Of a stretch of DNA of 64,000 bases, positions 9,029 through 18,199 are shown one piece after another. The DNA comes from Tenacibaculum sp. Lineage in GTDB: Bacteria; Bacteroidota; Bacteroidia; Flavobacteriales; Flavobacteriaceae. The stretch spans positions 186,001 through 250,000 of the forward strand of contig JAKVCX010000004.1 in assembly GCA_022448525.1 (NCBI GenBank), given 5' to 3'. The position numbers and the translations under genes were made by a program. The notes under the pieces were generated by a model. The model saw only the letters and a program-made list of their open reading frames with translations, was not told the origin of the DNA and searched no databases. Numbering within the stretch: position 1 is the first letter of the stretch; the number at the start of each line of letters is the position of its first letter.

Positions 9029-10549
9029 ATGGAGAAAACGCAAAGTTTACGAGGAACGAAGATTGATAAATCTAGAATAATAAATTTAGAAAAAGGGAAG
9101 TTACCACCACAGGCTTTAGATCTTGAAGAGGCTGTTTTGGGAGCTATGATGATTGATAAAAAAGGAATTGATGAAGTAATTGATATTTTACATCCTGAGG
9201 CATTTTATGATAGACGTCATCAGGAAATTTATAATGCAATTTATACGCTTTTCCAGAATTCTGAACCAATCGATTTAAAAACGGTTGCTCACAGATTGCG
9301 TAGCGATGGAAAATTAGAGATTGCAGGTGGTGATTTTTATTTGATTAATCTTACTCAGAAAGTTGCTTCTTCTGCACATATCGAATTCCACTCTCGAATT
9401 ATACTTCAGAAATATATTCAACGAAGATTAATCTCTATTTCTTCGGAAATTATTGAAAGTGCTTATGACGAAACAACAGATGTTTTTGATTTATTAGATG
9501 AAGCTGAAGGAAAGTTATTTGAAGTTACACAAGGAAACTTAAAAAAAGGAGCTGAGGGAGCTGGATCATTAGTTCAGCAAGCAATTAATAAAATTCAGGA
9601 AATTTCGAACCAAGAAGGAATGAGTGGTTTGGCAACTGGATTTACAAAGTTAGATGCGTTAACATCTGGTTGGCAACCAACCGATTTAATTATTATTGCC
9701 GCTCGTCCGGGTATGGGAAAAACGGCATTTGTAATTTCAATGGCTAAGAATATGGCAATCGATTTTAACCATGCTGTCGCAGTATTCTCTTTAGAGATGT
9801 CATCAGTACAGTTAATTACTCGTATGATTTCATCAGAAACAGGATTAACTTCTGAAAAACTGCGTAAAGGAAATTTAGAGCCTCACGAATGGGAGCAATT
9901 AAATGTAAAGGTTAAGAAACTTTCAGATGCTCCAATATTTATTGATGATACTCCAGCATTGTCAATTTTTGATTTACGTGCAAAAGCTAGACGTTTGGTT
10001 TCCCAGCATAATGTTCGTATTCTAATTATTGATTATTTACAATTAATGACGGCTGGTGGAGCAGGAGGAAACCGTGAACAGGAAATTTCTACAATTTCGC
10101 GAAATTTAAAGGCATTGGCGAAGGAATTAAATGTACCGGTTATTGCATTATCACAGTTATCACGTTCGGTTGAAACACGTGGAGGAAGTAAAAGACCTTT
10201 ATTATCCGATCTTCGTGAATCTGGAGCGATTGAGCAGGATGCCGATATTGTATCGTTTATTTTCCGTCCAGAATATTATGGAATGACAGAATGGGATGAT
10301 GATGATCATTCACCATGTGAGGGACAAGGAGAATTTATTGTTGCAAAACACCGTAATGGTGGATTGGATAATATTCGTTTAAAGTTTACAGGACACTTAG
10401 CAAAATTCTCAGATTTAGAAGAAGGATTTAGTAGTGAATTCCAATCGAGTATGAATTCATTTTCATCAGATGCCCTACCTTCAGCGCAAGATGCATTCGG
10501 ATCACCAGAACCATCAAATGATAATTTTAACGATGATGTTCCTTTTTAA
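9029..10549 (+). CDS. dnaB: Replicative DNA helicase DnaB
   Basis: 506 residues. The N-terminal domain (PPQALDLEEAVLGAMMIDKKG...) mediates DnaG contact. The RecA-like helicase domain carries Walker A (ARPGMGKTAF), the H1a Glu (FSLEMSS), Walker B (LIIDYLQLM) and the H4 region (LSQLSRSVETR.. RPLLSDLRESGAIEQDAD). It forms the hexamer that unwinds DNA at the replication fork. No intein is present. The acidic C-terminal tail (DNFNDDVPF) is longer than in E. coli. Confidence 0.97.
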   Translation: MEKTQSLRGTKIDKSRIINLEKGKLPPQALDLEEAVLGAMMIDKKGIDEVIDILHPEAFYDRRHQEIYNAIYTLFQNSEPIDLKTVAHRLRSDGKLEIAGGDFYLINLTQKVASSAHIEFHSRIILQKYIQRRLISISSEIIESAYDETTDVFDLLDEAEGKLFEVTQGNLKKGAEGAGSLVQQAINKIQEISNQEGMSGLATGFTKLDALTSGWQPTDLIIIAARPGMGKTAFVISMAKNMAIDFNHAVAVFSLEMSSVQLITRMISSETGLTSEKLRKGNLEPHEWEQLNVKVKKLSDAPIFIDDTPALSIFDLRAKARRLVSQHNVRILIIDYLQLMTAGGAGGNREQEISTISRNLKALAKELNVPVIALSQLSRSVETRGGSKRPLLSDLRESGAIEQDADIVSFIFRPEYYGMTEWDDDDHSPCEGQGEFIVAKHRNGGLDNIRLKFTGHLAKFSDLEEGFSSEFQSSMNSFSSDALPSAQDAFGSPEPSNDNFNDDVPF

Positions 10550-10622
10550 TAAGTCTTGTCAATCATAAAAATATATTAAATACACAATTGCTTCCTAGTA
10601 ATTGTGTATTTTAGTTTGCAAT

Positions 10623-11882
10623 ATGAAGAAATACATTTTTTTACTCTCATTTATATTATTTTCAAAGTCGCTTTGGGCTTCGTTTATTTACTTACCAATG
10701 AGTCATGATAATCAGAAGAATCATTTAAAGGCATATGGAATAGTTTATTATGCTTTACAGAATGGTTTAAAAGCAAAATGGTTATTAAACTATGACGGAG
10801 GTGCTTTTTTAATTGAAAATAATGAAGCTGTTGTTAATGAATGTAAGATTCGCGGTGTTTCATACCAAGAAATTTCAGATGCTAAATCTCAATTAATTTT
10901 AGAAGAAATCTCTTCACCAAGTAAAAATCAAGAAGCTGTAACCTTGGAAAAAGCTCCAAAAATAGCTGTTTATTCACCGAAGGATAAAATGCCTTGGGAT
11001 GATGCCGTTACAATGGTTTTAACGTATGCAGAGATTCCGTTTGACGTTGTTTATGACGAAGAAGTACTGAATGATAAATTATTACTTTATGAATGGTTGC
11101 ATTTGCATCATGAAGATTTTACAGGACAATATGGTCGTTTTTACGGAGCATTCCGAACCGCACCTTGGTATATTCAACAAAAGAAAGATGCAGAAGCTTT
11201 AGCAACTAAATTAGGATACTCAAAGGTTTCAGAAGCTAAAAGAGATGTAACTTTAAAAATAAGAGATTATGTTGTTGGTGGTGGTTTTATGTTTGCCATG
11301 TGTTCTGCTACCGATAGTTTTGACATCGCACTTGCTGCAGATGGAGTTGATATTTGCGAGGCTATGTTCGATGGAGATCCTTCAGAACCAAATTATCAGT
11401 CGAAATTAAATTTCAATAAAACCTTTGCTTTTTCTGATTTTGAATTAATTAGAAATCCAACAACTTACGAATTTTCTTCAATTGATATGACTCGTAAAAG
11501 AAGAATTAGACAAGAGTCAGATTATTTTGTTTTAAAAGAATTTTCAGCAAAATGGGATCAAGTTCCTACGATGTTATGCCAAAATCATACTCAGGTTGTC
11601 AAAGCATTTATGGGACAAACTACTTCTTTCGATAGAAGAAATGTGAAATCTACGGTAATGGTTCTAGGAGAGAACACTACAAATTCAGAAGCTCGTTATA
11701 TTCATGGAACCAAGGGAAAAGGAATGTTTACTTTTTATGGAGGTCATGATCCAGAGGATTACAGACACAGAGTTGGTGATCCAAAAACAGAGTTAGATTT
11801 GCATCCAACTTCACCAGGATATCGATTAATTCTTAATAATGTATTATTTCCAGCCGCTAAAAAGAAGAAGCAAAAGACGTGA
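10623..11882 (+). CDS. Secreted protein annotated in flavobacteria as asparagine synthetase B-like
   Basis: I start this at the ATG at 10623, where a signal peptide begins (MKKYIFLLSFILFSKSLWA); an upstream in-frame ATG at 10602 would put MCILVCN in front of it. About 419 residues. The N-terminal part (FIYLPMSHDNQKNHLKAYG) is what links the family by name to asparagine synthetase B, but no glutaminase Cys2 or ATP-pyrophosphatase SGGxDS motif is visible, and an exported protein would not be expected to make asparagine. Segments such as MPWDDAVTMVLTYAEIP and FYGGHDPEDYRHR suggest a glutamine-amidotransferase-like or peptidase-like fold. The function is unknown. Confidence 0.7.
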   Translation: MKKYIFLLSFILFSKSLWASFIYLPMSHDNQKNHLKAYGIVYYALQNGLKAKWLLNYDGGAFLIENNEAVVNECKIRGVSYQEISDAKSQLILEEISSPSKNQEAVTLEKAPKIAVYSPKDKMPWDDAVTMVLTYAEIPFDVVYDEEVLNDKLLLYEWLHLHHEDFTGQYGRFYGAFRTAPWYIQQKKDAEALATKLGYSKVSEAKRDVTLKIRDYVVGGGFMFAMCSATDSFDIALAADGVDICEAMFDGDPSEPNYQSKLNFNKTFAFSDFELIRNPTTYEFSSIDMTRKRRIRQESDYFVLKEFSAKWDQVPTMLCQNHTQVVKAFMGQTTSFDRRNVKSTVMVLGENTTNSEARYIHGTKGKGMFTFYGGHDPEDYRHRVGDPKTELDLHPTSPGYRLILNNVLFPAAKKKKQKT

Positions 11883-11941
11883 TATGTTAATAACTATTCA
11901 TTAAAAGCGAGTTTTCCATATTTTCATATCGAACACTTTTG

Positions 11942-11949
11942 TATTTTTG
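11942..11949 (+). promoter_or_regulatory. -7 element (TATTTTTG) upstream of the transketolase half gene
   Basis: Exact TAnnTTTG match, 20 bases before the start codon at 11970. Confidence 0.55.
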
Positions 11950-11969
11950 CCGGTATTAAACAAAACAAA

Positions 11970-12815
11970 ATGCCAACAACACAACAACTTCAAGACTTTA
12001 CACAACAAGTTCGTCGAGATATTTTACGCATGGTACATGCAGTTAATTCTGGTCACCCAGGAGGATCATTAGGATGTGCTGAATTTATTTCTTGTTTATA
12101 TCAAGATACTATGGAATATAGTACTGATTTTGATATGAACGGTAAAAATGAAGATATGTTCTTTTTATCAAACGGACATATTTCACCAGTTTATTACAGT
12201 GTATTATCTCGTAGTGGATTTTTCCCTGTTGAAGAATTAGCTACTTTTAGAAAATTAGATTCTCGTTTACAAGGTCACCCAACAACACATGAGCATTTAC
12301 CAGGAATTAGAATTGCATCTGGTTCTTTAGGTCAAGGAATGAGTGTTTCTATTGGTGCAGCTGAGGCTAAAAAGTTAAATGGAGATGATAAAATTGTTTA
12401 TTCTTTACACGGAGATGGTGAATTACAAGAAGGACAAATTTGGGAAGCAGCAATGTATGCTTCAGCAAAAAAAGTAGATAATTTAATTTCTACGGTTGAT
12501 GTTAACGAAAAGCAAATTGATGGTACAACTGATGATGTATTAGCAATGGGTAGCTTAAAAGCTAAGTTTGAAGCTTTTGGTTGGGATGTATTAGAAGTTA
12601 AAGAAGGGAATGACGTAGAAGCTATTTTAGCTGGCTTAAAAGAAGCAAAATCTAGAACCGGAAAAGGAAAACCAGTTTGTATTTTATTATATACAGAAAT
12701 GGGTAATGGTGTAGATTTTATGATGCACACACACGCTTGGCATGGAAAAGCTCCTAATGATGAGCAATTAGCTTCAGCTTTAGAGCAAAATCCTGCAACT
12801 TTAGGTGATTACTAA
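11970..12815 (+). CDS. Transketolase, N-terminal (thiamine-diphosphate-binding) subunit
   Basis: 281 residues corresponding to the N-terminal half of a split transketolase. The substrate/ThDP motifs GHPGGSLGCAEF, GHISPVYY, GSLGQGMSVSIGAAEA, and the Mg/ThDP motif GDGELQEGQIWEA...DVNEKQIDGTT are all present, followed by HAWHGKAPN. The protein pairs with a separate C-terminal half of about 310 residues to move two-carbon units in the pentose phosphate pathway. In related genomes that half usually follows immediately; here a terminator follows and the next gene is bshA, so the partner must be elsewhere. Confidence 0.93.
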   Translation: MPTTQQLQDFTQQVRRDILRMVHAVNSGHPGGSLGCAEFISCLYQDTMEYSTDFDMNGKNEDMFFLSNGHISPVYYSVLSRSGFFPVEELATFRKLDSRLQGHPTTHEHLPGIRIASGSLGQGMSVSIGAAEAKKLNGDDKIVYSLHGDGELQEGQIWEAAMYASAKKVDNLISTVDVNEKQIDGTTDDVLAMGSLKAKFEAFGWDVLEVKEGNDVEAILAGLKEAKSRTGKGKPVCILLYTEMGNGVDFMMHTHAWHGKAPNDEQLASALEQNPATLGDY

Positions 12816-12837
12816 TTAGTAATGAATATAATATTTT

Positions 12838-12869
12838 GAAACGCTGTAACTTACGAGTTACAGCGTTTC
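12838..12869 (+). terminator. Terminator of the transketolase half gene
   Basis: Perfect 13-bp stem GAAACGCTGTAAC / GTTACAGCGTTTC with loop TTACGA, followed by eight T residues. Confidence 0.92.
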
Positions 12870-12891
12870 TTTTTTTAATAATATTAACAAA

Positions 12892-13000
12892 CTGACGTAA
12901 ACAAAAGCGTATTTTTACGTCAGAGTTCAACAAATCAATTTATAAATGAAACCATCATAAATTTCATAATTTCTCTTTTTTTAAGATGAAGATTTATGAT
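12892..13000. promoter_or_regulatory. Two inverted repeats upstream of bshA
   Basis: CTGACGTAAA (12892-12901) and TTTACGTCAG (12914-12923) are exact inverted copies with a 12-base spacer; further on ATCATAAAT (12954-12962) and ATTTATGAT (12992-13000) form a second pair. They lie 50-160 bases before the bshA start. They could be operators or leader hairpins; I see no consensus -7 element here. Confidence 0.35.
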
Positions 13001-13052
13001 AGTTGCTGATTAGATTTAAAATCTAATAATTCAGTGTAAATAATTTAAACAG

Positions 13053-14174
13053 ATGAAAATAGGAATTGTATGTTATCCTACTTTTGGTGGAAGCGGAGTA
13101 GTTGCTACCGAGTTAGGAATGGCACTAGCGAATAAAGGTCATGAAGTTCATTTTATAACATATAATCAACCAGTACGACTAGACTTTATTTCTTACAATT
13201 TACATTTTCACGAAGTGGCACTAGAAGAGTATCCTCTTTTTCAATATCAACCATATGAACTAGCTCTTTCCACAAAAATGGTAGAAGTGGTTGAACGTTA
13301 TGAACTTGAAGTATTACATGTACATTATGCGATTCCGCATGCTTATGCTGCTTACATGGCTAAAAAAATGTTGGCTGATAAAGGAATTAGAGTTAAAGTA
13401 GTAACAACTTTACATGGTACTGATATAACATTAGTAGGAAGTCATCCAAGTTATAAAACAGCAGTTGAGTTTAGTATTAATAAATCGGATGAAGTGACAA
13501 CAGTTTCTTCGAGTTTAAAAGAAGATACTTTACGTTTGTTTAATATTCAAAAAGATATTAAGGTTGTTTATAATTTCATAGATGGAAAGAAATACGAAAT
13601 GGCAGACGAGGCAGAATGTCAACGTGCTGCTATTGCTGCTCCAGATGAACGAATTTTGATTCATATCAGTAATTTTAGACCAGTAAAAAGAGTTCTAGAT
13701 GTTGTTGAAGTTTTTAATCAAGTTCAAAAAGAAATTCCTGCAAAGTTGTTAATGGTAGGAGATGGACCTGAACGTTCGAAAGCCGAGAAATTAGTTGAAG
13801 ATTTAGGAATAACAGACAAGGTTCTGTTTTTAGGAAATAGTAATGAAGTTGCAAAATTATTATGTTATTCAGATGTGTTTTTATTACCATCTGAAACAGA
13901 AAGTTTCGGGCTTGCAGCTTTAGAGGCAATGGCAGCAAATACAGTTGTTATTTCATCCAATAGAGGTGGGCTTCCAGAAGTAAATATTCATGGAGAAACA
14001 GGTTTTCTTGCCAATTTAGGAGACGTTGAAAGTATGGCAACTCATGCAATCTCAATTCTAAAAGATGATACTAAACTTTTAGAAATGAAGAGAAAAGCAA
14101 AAGAACATACAAAACTCTTCTCGCTAGAAAAAGTTTTACCAGAATATGAAAGAATATATAATGCTTGTTTTTAA
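13053..14174 (+). CDS. bshA: N-acetyl-alpha-D-glucosaminyl L-malate synthase BshA
   Basis: 373 residues, GT4-family glycosyltransferase, GT-B fold. The opening MKIGIVCYPTFGGSGVVATELG is characteristic of BshA. Further motifs: HVHYAIPHAYAAYMAK, TLHGTDITLVGSHPSY, HISNFRPVKRVLDV, VGDGPERSKAE and the sugar-nucleotide motif LLPSETESFGLAALEAMA. It joins UDP-GlcNAc to L-malate, the first step of bacillithiol synthesis, in the cytoplasm. The stop codon overlaps the convergent aroB stop by four bases. No other bsh genes lie nearby. Confidence 0.95.
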   Translation: MKIGIVCYPTFGGSGVVATELGMALANKGHEVHFITYNQPVRLDFISYNLHFHEVALEEYPLFQYQPYELALSTKMVEVVERYELEVLHVHYAIPHAYAAYMAKKMLADKGIRVKVVTTLHGTDITLVGSHPSYKTAVEFSINKSDEVTTVSSSLKEDTLRLFNIQKDIKVVYNFIDGKKYEMADEAECQRAAIAAPDERILIHISNFRPVKRVLDVVEVFNQVQKEIPAKLLMVGDGPERSKAEKLVEDLGITDKVLFLGNSNEVAKLLCYSDVFLLPSETESFGLAALEAMAANTVVISSNRGGLPEVNIHGETGFLANLGDVESMATHAISILKDDTKLLEMKRKAKEHTKLFSLEKVLPEYERIYNACF

Positions 14175-15229
14175 GAAACGTAGAATTTAATACTTTCTCG
14201 TATTAAACTTTCAGAGGCTTCTGCATTGATAACAAAATCTTGATAATCTTTTAGTAAAACGAATTTTACTACTCCAGCTTCGTTTTTTTTATCATGTTTT
14301 AATAATTCAATAATAGGAGTAATGTCCTCATTTAAAATGTCGATTTTTCCATAAATCGTAGTAATAGCTCGTTTTATTTCATTTACTTTATCAAGGTCAA
14401 ACCCCAACTCTTTATTTGAAACATAAGCTTCGCAAACCATACCGATAGCAATTGCTTCTCCGTGAGTAAGGTTTTCTTTATTTGGATTGTCTAGGAAATA
14501 AGATTCAATTCCATGTCCAATTGTGTGTCCCCAATTTAAAACTTTTCGTAGTCCTTTTTCCTTTGGATCTGCTGTTACAACTTCGTTCTTAATTTCTATT
14601 GAACGATGAATTAAATCAATTATATTTAACTCAGAATTATCTTTTATTTCATTGAATAAGTGAATGTCATGCGTCATTCCATATTTAATAATTTCTGCTG
14701 TTCCAGATCTTATTTCTCTGGCAGAAAGGGTATATAAATAGTCAGGATCAATCAATACTATTTGAGGATTCGCAAATACTCCAATTTGATTTTTTAAAAC
14801 ACCTAAATCAATACCAGTTTTACCACCTACAGAAGCGTCTACCATAGAAAGTAAAGTTGTAGGAATATTTACGAAGTCAATTCCACGTTTAAAAGTAGAT
14901 GCTACAAAACCTCCTAAATCAGTAATTACACCACCACCCAAAGTTATAAGTAAACTTTTTCTATCAGCACCTAATTCTGTCATAACATTCCAAACATTAA
15001 CACATGTTTCAATATTCTTATGAACTTCTCCTGGTTCAATTTGAATTATTTCAATTGGTGCAGTTGTTTGTAAATTTTGAATAAATCGTGGATAACAACA
15101 TTCGAAAGTATTATTGTCTACTAAAATAAAAATAGAAGAATAAGAATTCTTTTCTATTAAAGTAGCTAATTCTAAGTAAGCTTTTTCATTAAAATGAACC
15201 GGATATGTTATTGCCTGAATGGTTTCCAT
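14171..15229 (-). CDS. aroB: 3-dehydroquinate synthase
   Basis: 352 residues. NAD- and zinc-dependent cyclisation of DAHP to 3-dehydroquinate, second step of the shikimate pathway. Visible: LGGGVITDLGGFVASTFKRGIDFVNIPTTLLSMVDASVGGKTGID (NAD and phosphate sites, split here for reading), KYGMTHD with the AEII segment before it (zinc Glu), LNWGHTIGHGIES (zinc His) and LTHGEAIAIGM (zinc His). Slightly acidic, normal length. The gene is monocistronic and convergent with bshA. Confidence 0.95.
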   Translation of the reverse strand: METIQAITYPVHFNEKAYLELATLIEKNSYSSIFILVDNNTFECCYPRFIQNLQTTAPIEIIQIEPGEVHKNIETCVNVWNVMTELGADRKSLLITLGGGVITDLGGFVASTFKRGIDFVNIPTTLLSMVDASVGGKTGIDLGVLKNQIGVFANPQIVLIDPDYLYTLSAREIRSGTAEIIKYGMTHDIHLFNEIKDNSELNIIDLIHRSIEIKNEVVTADPKEKGLRKVLNWGHTIGHGIESYFLDNPNKENLTHGEAIAIGMVCEAYVSNKELGFDLDKVNEIKRAITTIYGKIDILNEDITPIIELLKHDKKNEAGVVKFVLLKDYQDFVINAEASESLIRESIKFYVS

Positions 15230-15291
15230 GATTTCTTAAAATAAGCTGTAAAAATAAATAGAAATTATAAAAAATATTAATTGTTCTCCTC

Positions 15292-15299
15292 TATATTTG
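15292..15299 (+). promoter_or_regulatory. -7 element (TATATTTG) of the proline dehydrogenase operon
   Basis: Exact TAnnTTTG match 31 bases before the start codon at 15331. Confidence 0.55.
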
Positions 15300-15330
15300 C
15301 CTTTCAAGGATAAACGTGTAAATATTATTC

Positions 15331-16494
15331 ATGAAACTTTTTGAAAATACTGAAGTAGCTTTTAAGTTAAAGTCTGATTCTGAGTTAGAAAGGGCTTACT
15401 TTTTATTTCGATTAATACAAAGTCAACCAATGGTAAAAATTGGTACGGCAGTTACGAATTTCGCATTAAAAGCGCATTTACCTGTAGAAGGTTTAATTCG
15501 TTCTACAGTTTTCGATCACTTTTGTGGTGGAGTAACAGAGGAAGATTGTATTCCAAGTATCGAAAAAATGTACAATTCAGGGAATGTACATAGTGTTTTA
15601 GATTATTCTGTTGAAGGTAAGGAGGAGGAAGAAAGTTTTGACAGTGCAGTTGAAAAGATTGTCAAAATTATTCGGTTTTCTGAAGAGAAAGATTCTATTC
15701 CTTTTGCTGTTTTTAAACCAACTGGTTTTGGACGTTTCGCACTTTATCAAAAAATAGGAGAAGGTAAAGAGTTAACTCCAGATGAAGTTACAGAGTGGGA
15801 AAGAGTTAAGGCACGTTTTCATAGAGTGTGTAAACTAGCTTTTGATAAAGATGTTCCACTATTAATTGATGCAGAAGAAAGTTGGATGCAAGATGCAGCT
15901 GATGATTTAGTAGAAGAGTTAATGGCATCTTACAACAAAGAAAAGGCGATTGTTTTTAATACACTTCAAATGTATCGTCATGATCGAATGGAATATTTGA
16001 AATCTCTTCATCAAAGAGCACATCAAAAAGGTTTTCATATTGGAATGAAAGTGGTTCGAGGTGCATACATGGAGAAAGAACGTGAAAGAGCTGAAGAAAA
16101 AGGTTATCCTTCACCAATTTGTAAGAATAAGGAAGCTACAGATAAGAACTATGATGAAGCAATTCTTTATATGATGGAGCACAAAAACATGGCACTATTC
16201 GCAGGAACTCATAATGAGGAAAGTTCTTATTTATTAATGGAATTGGCTGAGAAATATAATATTGAGAAGAACGACAAGAGAATGTGGTTTGGTCAGTTAT
16301 ATGGAATGAGCGATCATATTAGTTTCAATTTAGCTGAGGAAGGTTATAATGTTGCTAAATATGTTCCATTCGGACCAGTACGAGATGTTATGCCTTATTT
16401 AATCCGTAGAGCTGAGGAAAATACTTCTGTTGAAGGACAAACTTCTAGAGAATTAAACCTTATTAAGTCAGAAAAAAAACGTAGAAAATTATAA
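15331..16494 (+). CDS. Proline dehydrogenase (FAD-dependent)
   Basis: 387 residues, single-function PRODH beta/alpha barrel. Motifs: VFKPTGFGRFALY, PLLIDAEESWMQDAADDL, FNTLQMYRHDRMEYLKS, GMKVVRGAYMEKERERA, then FAGTHNEESS, FGQLYGMSDHISF and the FAD/substrate motif YVPFGPVRDVMPYLIRRAEEN. It oxidises proline to pyrroline-5-carboxylate at the membrane. No P5C dehydrogenase domain is attached. The stop codon shares one base with the next start (TAATG at 16492-16496), so it is coupled to the LETM1-like gene. Confidence 0.95.
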   Translation: MKLFENTEVAFKLKSDSELERAYFLFRLIQSQPMVKIGTAVTNFALKAHLPVEGLIRSTVFDHFCGGVTEEDCIPSIEKMYNSGNVHSVLDYSVEGKEEEESFDSAVEKIVKIIRFSEEKDSIPFAVFKPTGFGRFALYQKIGEGKELTPDEVTEWERVKARFHRVCKLAFDKDVPLLIDAEESWMQDAADDLVEELMASYNKEKAIVFNTLQMYRHDRMEYLKSLHQRAHQKGFHIGMKVVRGAYMEKERERAEEKGYPSPICKNKEATDKNYDEAILYMMEHKNMALFAGTHNEESSYLLMELAEKYNIEKNDKRMWFGQLYGMSDHISFNLAEEGYNVAKYVPFGPVRDVMPYLIRRAEENTSVEGQTSRELNLIKSEKKRRKL

Positions 16495-16802
16495 TGAATT
16501 CTGTAGAAGAAATAAAGTCTTTATTGCATAGGAATAAAGCTCGATTTGTAGAAGAGCTTGAGGAAAGTAAAGAACTTATTTCTTTATTAAAGAAATCTAT
16601 TACGACTCAGTTAACGGATGAAGAGAAGGAAAAAGTAAAAGAACAAACCTTGGATATCTGTAAAGCTATTCCTGCTTTTACAGTTTTTATGTTACCAGGT
16701 GGAGCGCTTTTATTACCTTTGCTTATTAAATTGATACCCACAATTTTACCAAGTTCATTTAGAAAAGATAATTCAGAGAAATTTAATACCCCAGAAGAGT
16801 AA
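16494..16802 (+). CDS. Minimal LETM1-like domain protein
   Basis: 102 residues. The central segment [17 protein letters not shown] followed by [19 protein letters not shown] closely follows the core of the mitochondrial LETM1 ribosome-binding-like domain (a hydrophobic helix with PF..F..P....LLP...K..P..LPS.F). The N-terminal 55 residues are a charged helix. It is translationally coupled to proline dehydrogenase and 28 bases before glyA. Longer bacteroidotal relatives are called LETM1-related proteins; this one keeps only the core. The function in bacteria is unknown. Confidence 0.75.
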   Translation: MNSVEEIKSLLHRNKARFVEELEESKELISLLKKSITTQLTDEEKEKVKEQTLDICKAIPAFTVFMLPGGALLLPLLIKLIPTILPSSFRKDNSEKFNTPEE

Positions 16803-16830
16803 ATCTGGGCATAAAAACACACAACACACA

Positions 16831-18105
16831 ATGCAAAAAGATCATCAAATTTTTGATTTAATTAGAGATGAAAAAGAGCGACAACTTAATGGATTAGAGT
16901 TGATTGCTTCAGAAAATTTTGTTAGTGAGCAAGTAATGGAAGCTCAAGGTTCTATTTTAACTAATAAGTATGCGGAAGGATATCCAGGTAAGCGTTATTA
17001 CGGAGGATGTGAGATTGTAGATGTAGTTGAACAAATTGCAATTGATAGAGCTAAAGAATTATTTGGAGCAGAATATGTAAATGTTCAGCCTCATTCTGGA
17101 AGTCAAGCTAATACTGCAGTTTTTGCTGCATGTTTAAAACCAGGTGATACAATTTTAGGTTTTGATTTAGCGCACGGTGGACATTTAACTCATGGGTCAC
17201 CAGTAAACTTCTCAGGAAAATTATATAATCCAGTTTTTTATGGTGTAAACAAAGAGACAGGATTAATAGATTACGATCAATTAAATGAGCAAGCTCAAAA
17301 GCATAAGCCTAAAATGATTATCGCTGGTGCTTCAGCTTACTCAAGAGATATGGACTTTAAACGTTTCCGTGAGGTAGCGGATAGCGTTGGAGCAATTTTA
17401 TTAGCGGATATTTCTCATCCGTCAGGATTAATTGCAAAAGGTATTTTAAATGATCCATTACCACATTGTCATATTGTAACTACAACAACCCATAAGACTT
17501 TAAGAGGTCCTAGAGGTGGTATGATTATGATTGGAAAAGACTTTGAAAATCCATTCGGTTTAAAGTTAAAGAGTGGAAAATTAAAGAAAATGTCTACTTT
17601 ATTAAACGGGGCAGTTTTCCCAGGAAACCAAGGTGGACCATTAGAGCATGTTATTGCAGCGAAAGCAGTAGCTTTTGGTGAAGCTTTAACCGATGAATTC
17701 TTAGAATATCAGATTCAAGTAAGAGCAAATGCTCAAGCAATGGCAGAGGCTTTTGTAAAAAGAGGATACGACATTATTTCTGGAGGAACTGATAACCACA
17801 TGATGTTAATCGATCTTAGAAATAAGAATATTACAGGTAAAGATGCTGAAATCGCTTTAGGTAAAGCTGAAATTACTGTAAACAAAAATATGGTACCATT
17901 TGATACAGAATCTCCATTTGTAACTTCAGGTATTAGAGTAGGGACGCCAGCTATTACTACAAGAGGTTTAGTGGAAGAAGATATGGAAGCTGTTGTTAAT
18001 TTAATCGATGAAGCAATTCAAAATGCTGAGAATGAAGAAAAATTACATGCAATCGGTGAAAAGGTGTATGATTTAATGCACCAAAGAAGATTATTTGTAA
18101 TGTAA
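16831..18105 (+). CDS. glyA: Serine hydroxymethyltransferase
   Basis: 424 residues, PLP enzyme interconverting serine and glycine with tetrahydrofolate. Motifs: [47 protein letters not shown], the PLP lysine segment [15 protein letters not shown], and [12 protein letters not shown]. Normal length. It follows the LETM1-like gene closely, so proline dehydrogenase, LETM1-like and glyA probably form one operon ended by the terminator at 18136. gcvT, another one-carbon gene, lies at 23077 but on the other strand. Confidence 0.97.
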   Translation: MQKDHQIFDLIRDEKERQLNGLELIASENFVSEQVMEAQGSILTNKYAEGYPGKRYYGGCEIVDVVEQIAIDRAKELFGAEYVNVQPHSGSQANTAVFAACLKPGDTILGFDLAHGGHLTHGSPVNFSGKLYNPVFYGVNKETGLIDYDQLNEQAQKHKPKMIIAGASAYSRDMDFKRFREVADSVGAILLADISHPSGLIAKGILNDPLPHCHIVTTTTHKTLRGPRGGMIMIGKDFENPFGLKLKSGKLKKMSTLLNGAVFPGNQGGPLEHVIAAKAVAFGEALTDEFLEYQIQVRANAQAMAEAFVKRGYDIISGGTDNHMMLIDLRNKNITGKDAEIALGKAEITVNKNMVPFDTESPFVTSGIRVGTPAITTRGLVEEDMEAVVNLIDEAIQNAENEEKLHAIGEKVYDLMHQRRLFVM

Positions 18106-18135
18106 TCATCATCAGGTCTTAAAATATATTTAGTA

Positions 18136-18167
18136 AAAAACCGGTAGTTTCAAAACTACCGGTTTTT
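18136..18167. terminator. Bidirectional terminator between glyA and the amylase gene
   Basis: A-run, stem CCGGTAGTT / AACTACCGG with a very short loop, T-run. It serves glyA on the plus strand and the convergent amylase gene on the minus strand. Confidence 0.88.
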
Positions 18168-18199
18168 CTTTAGGGATTACTTAAATATTAAACGAACTA

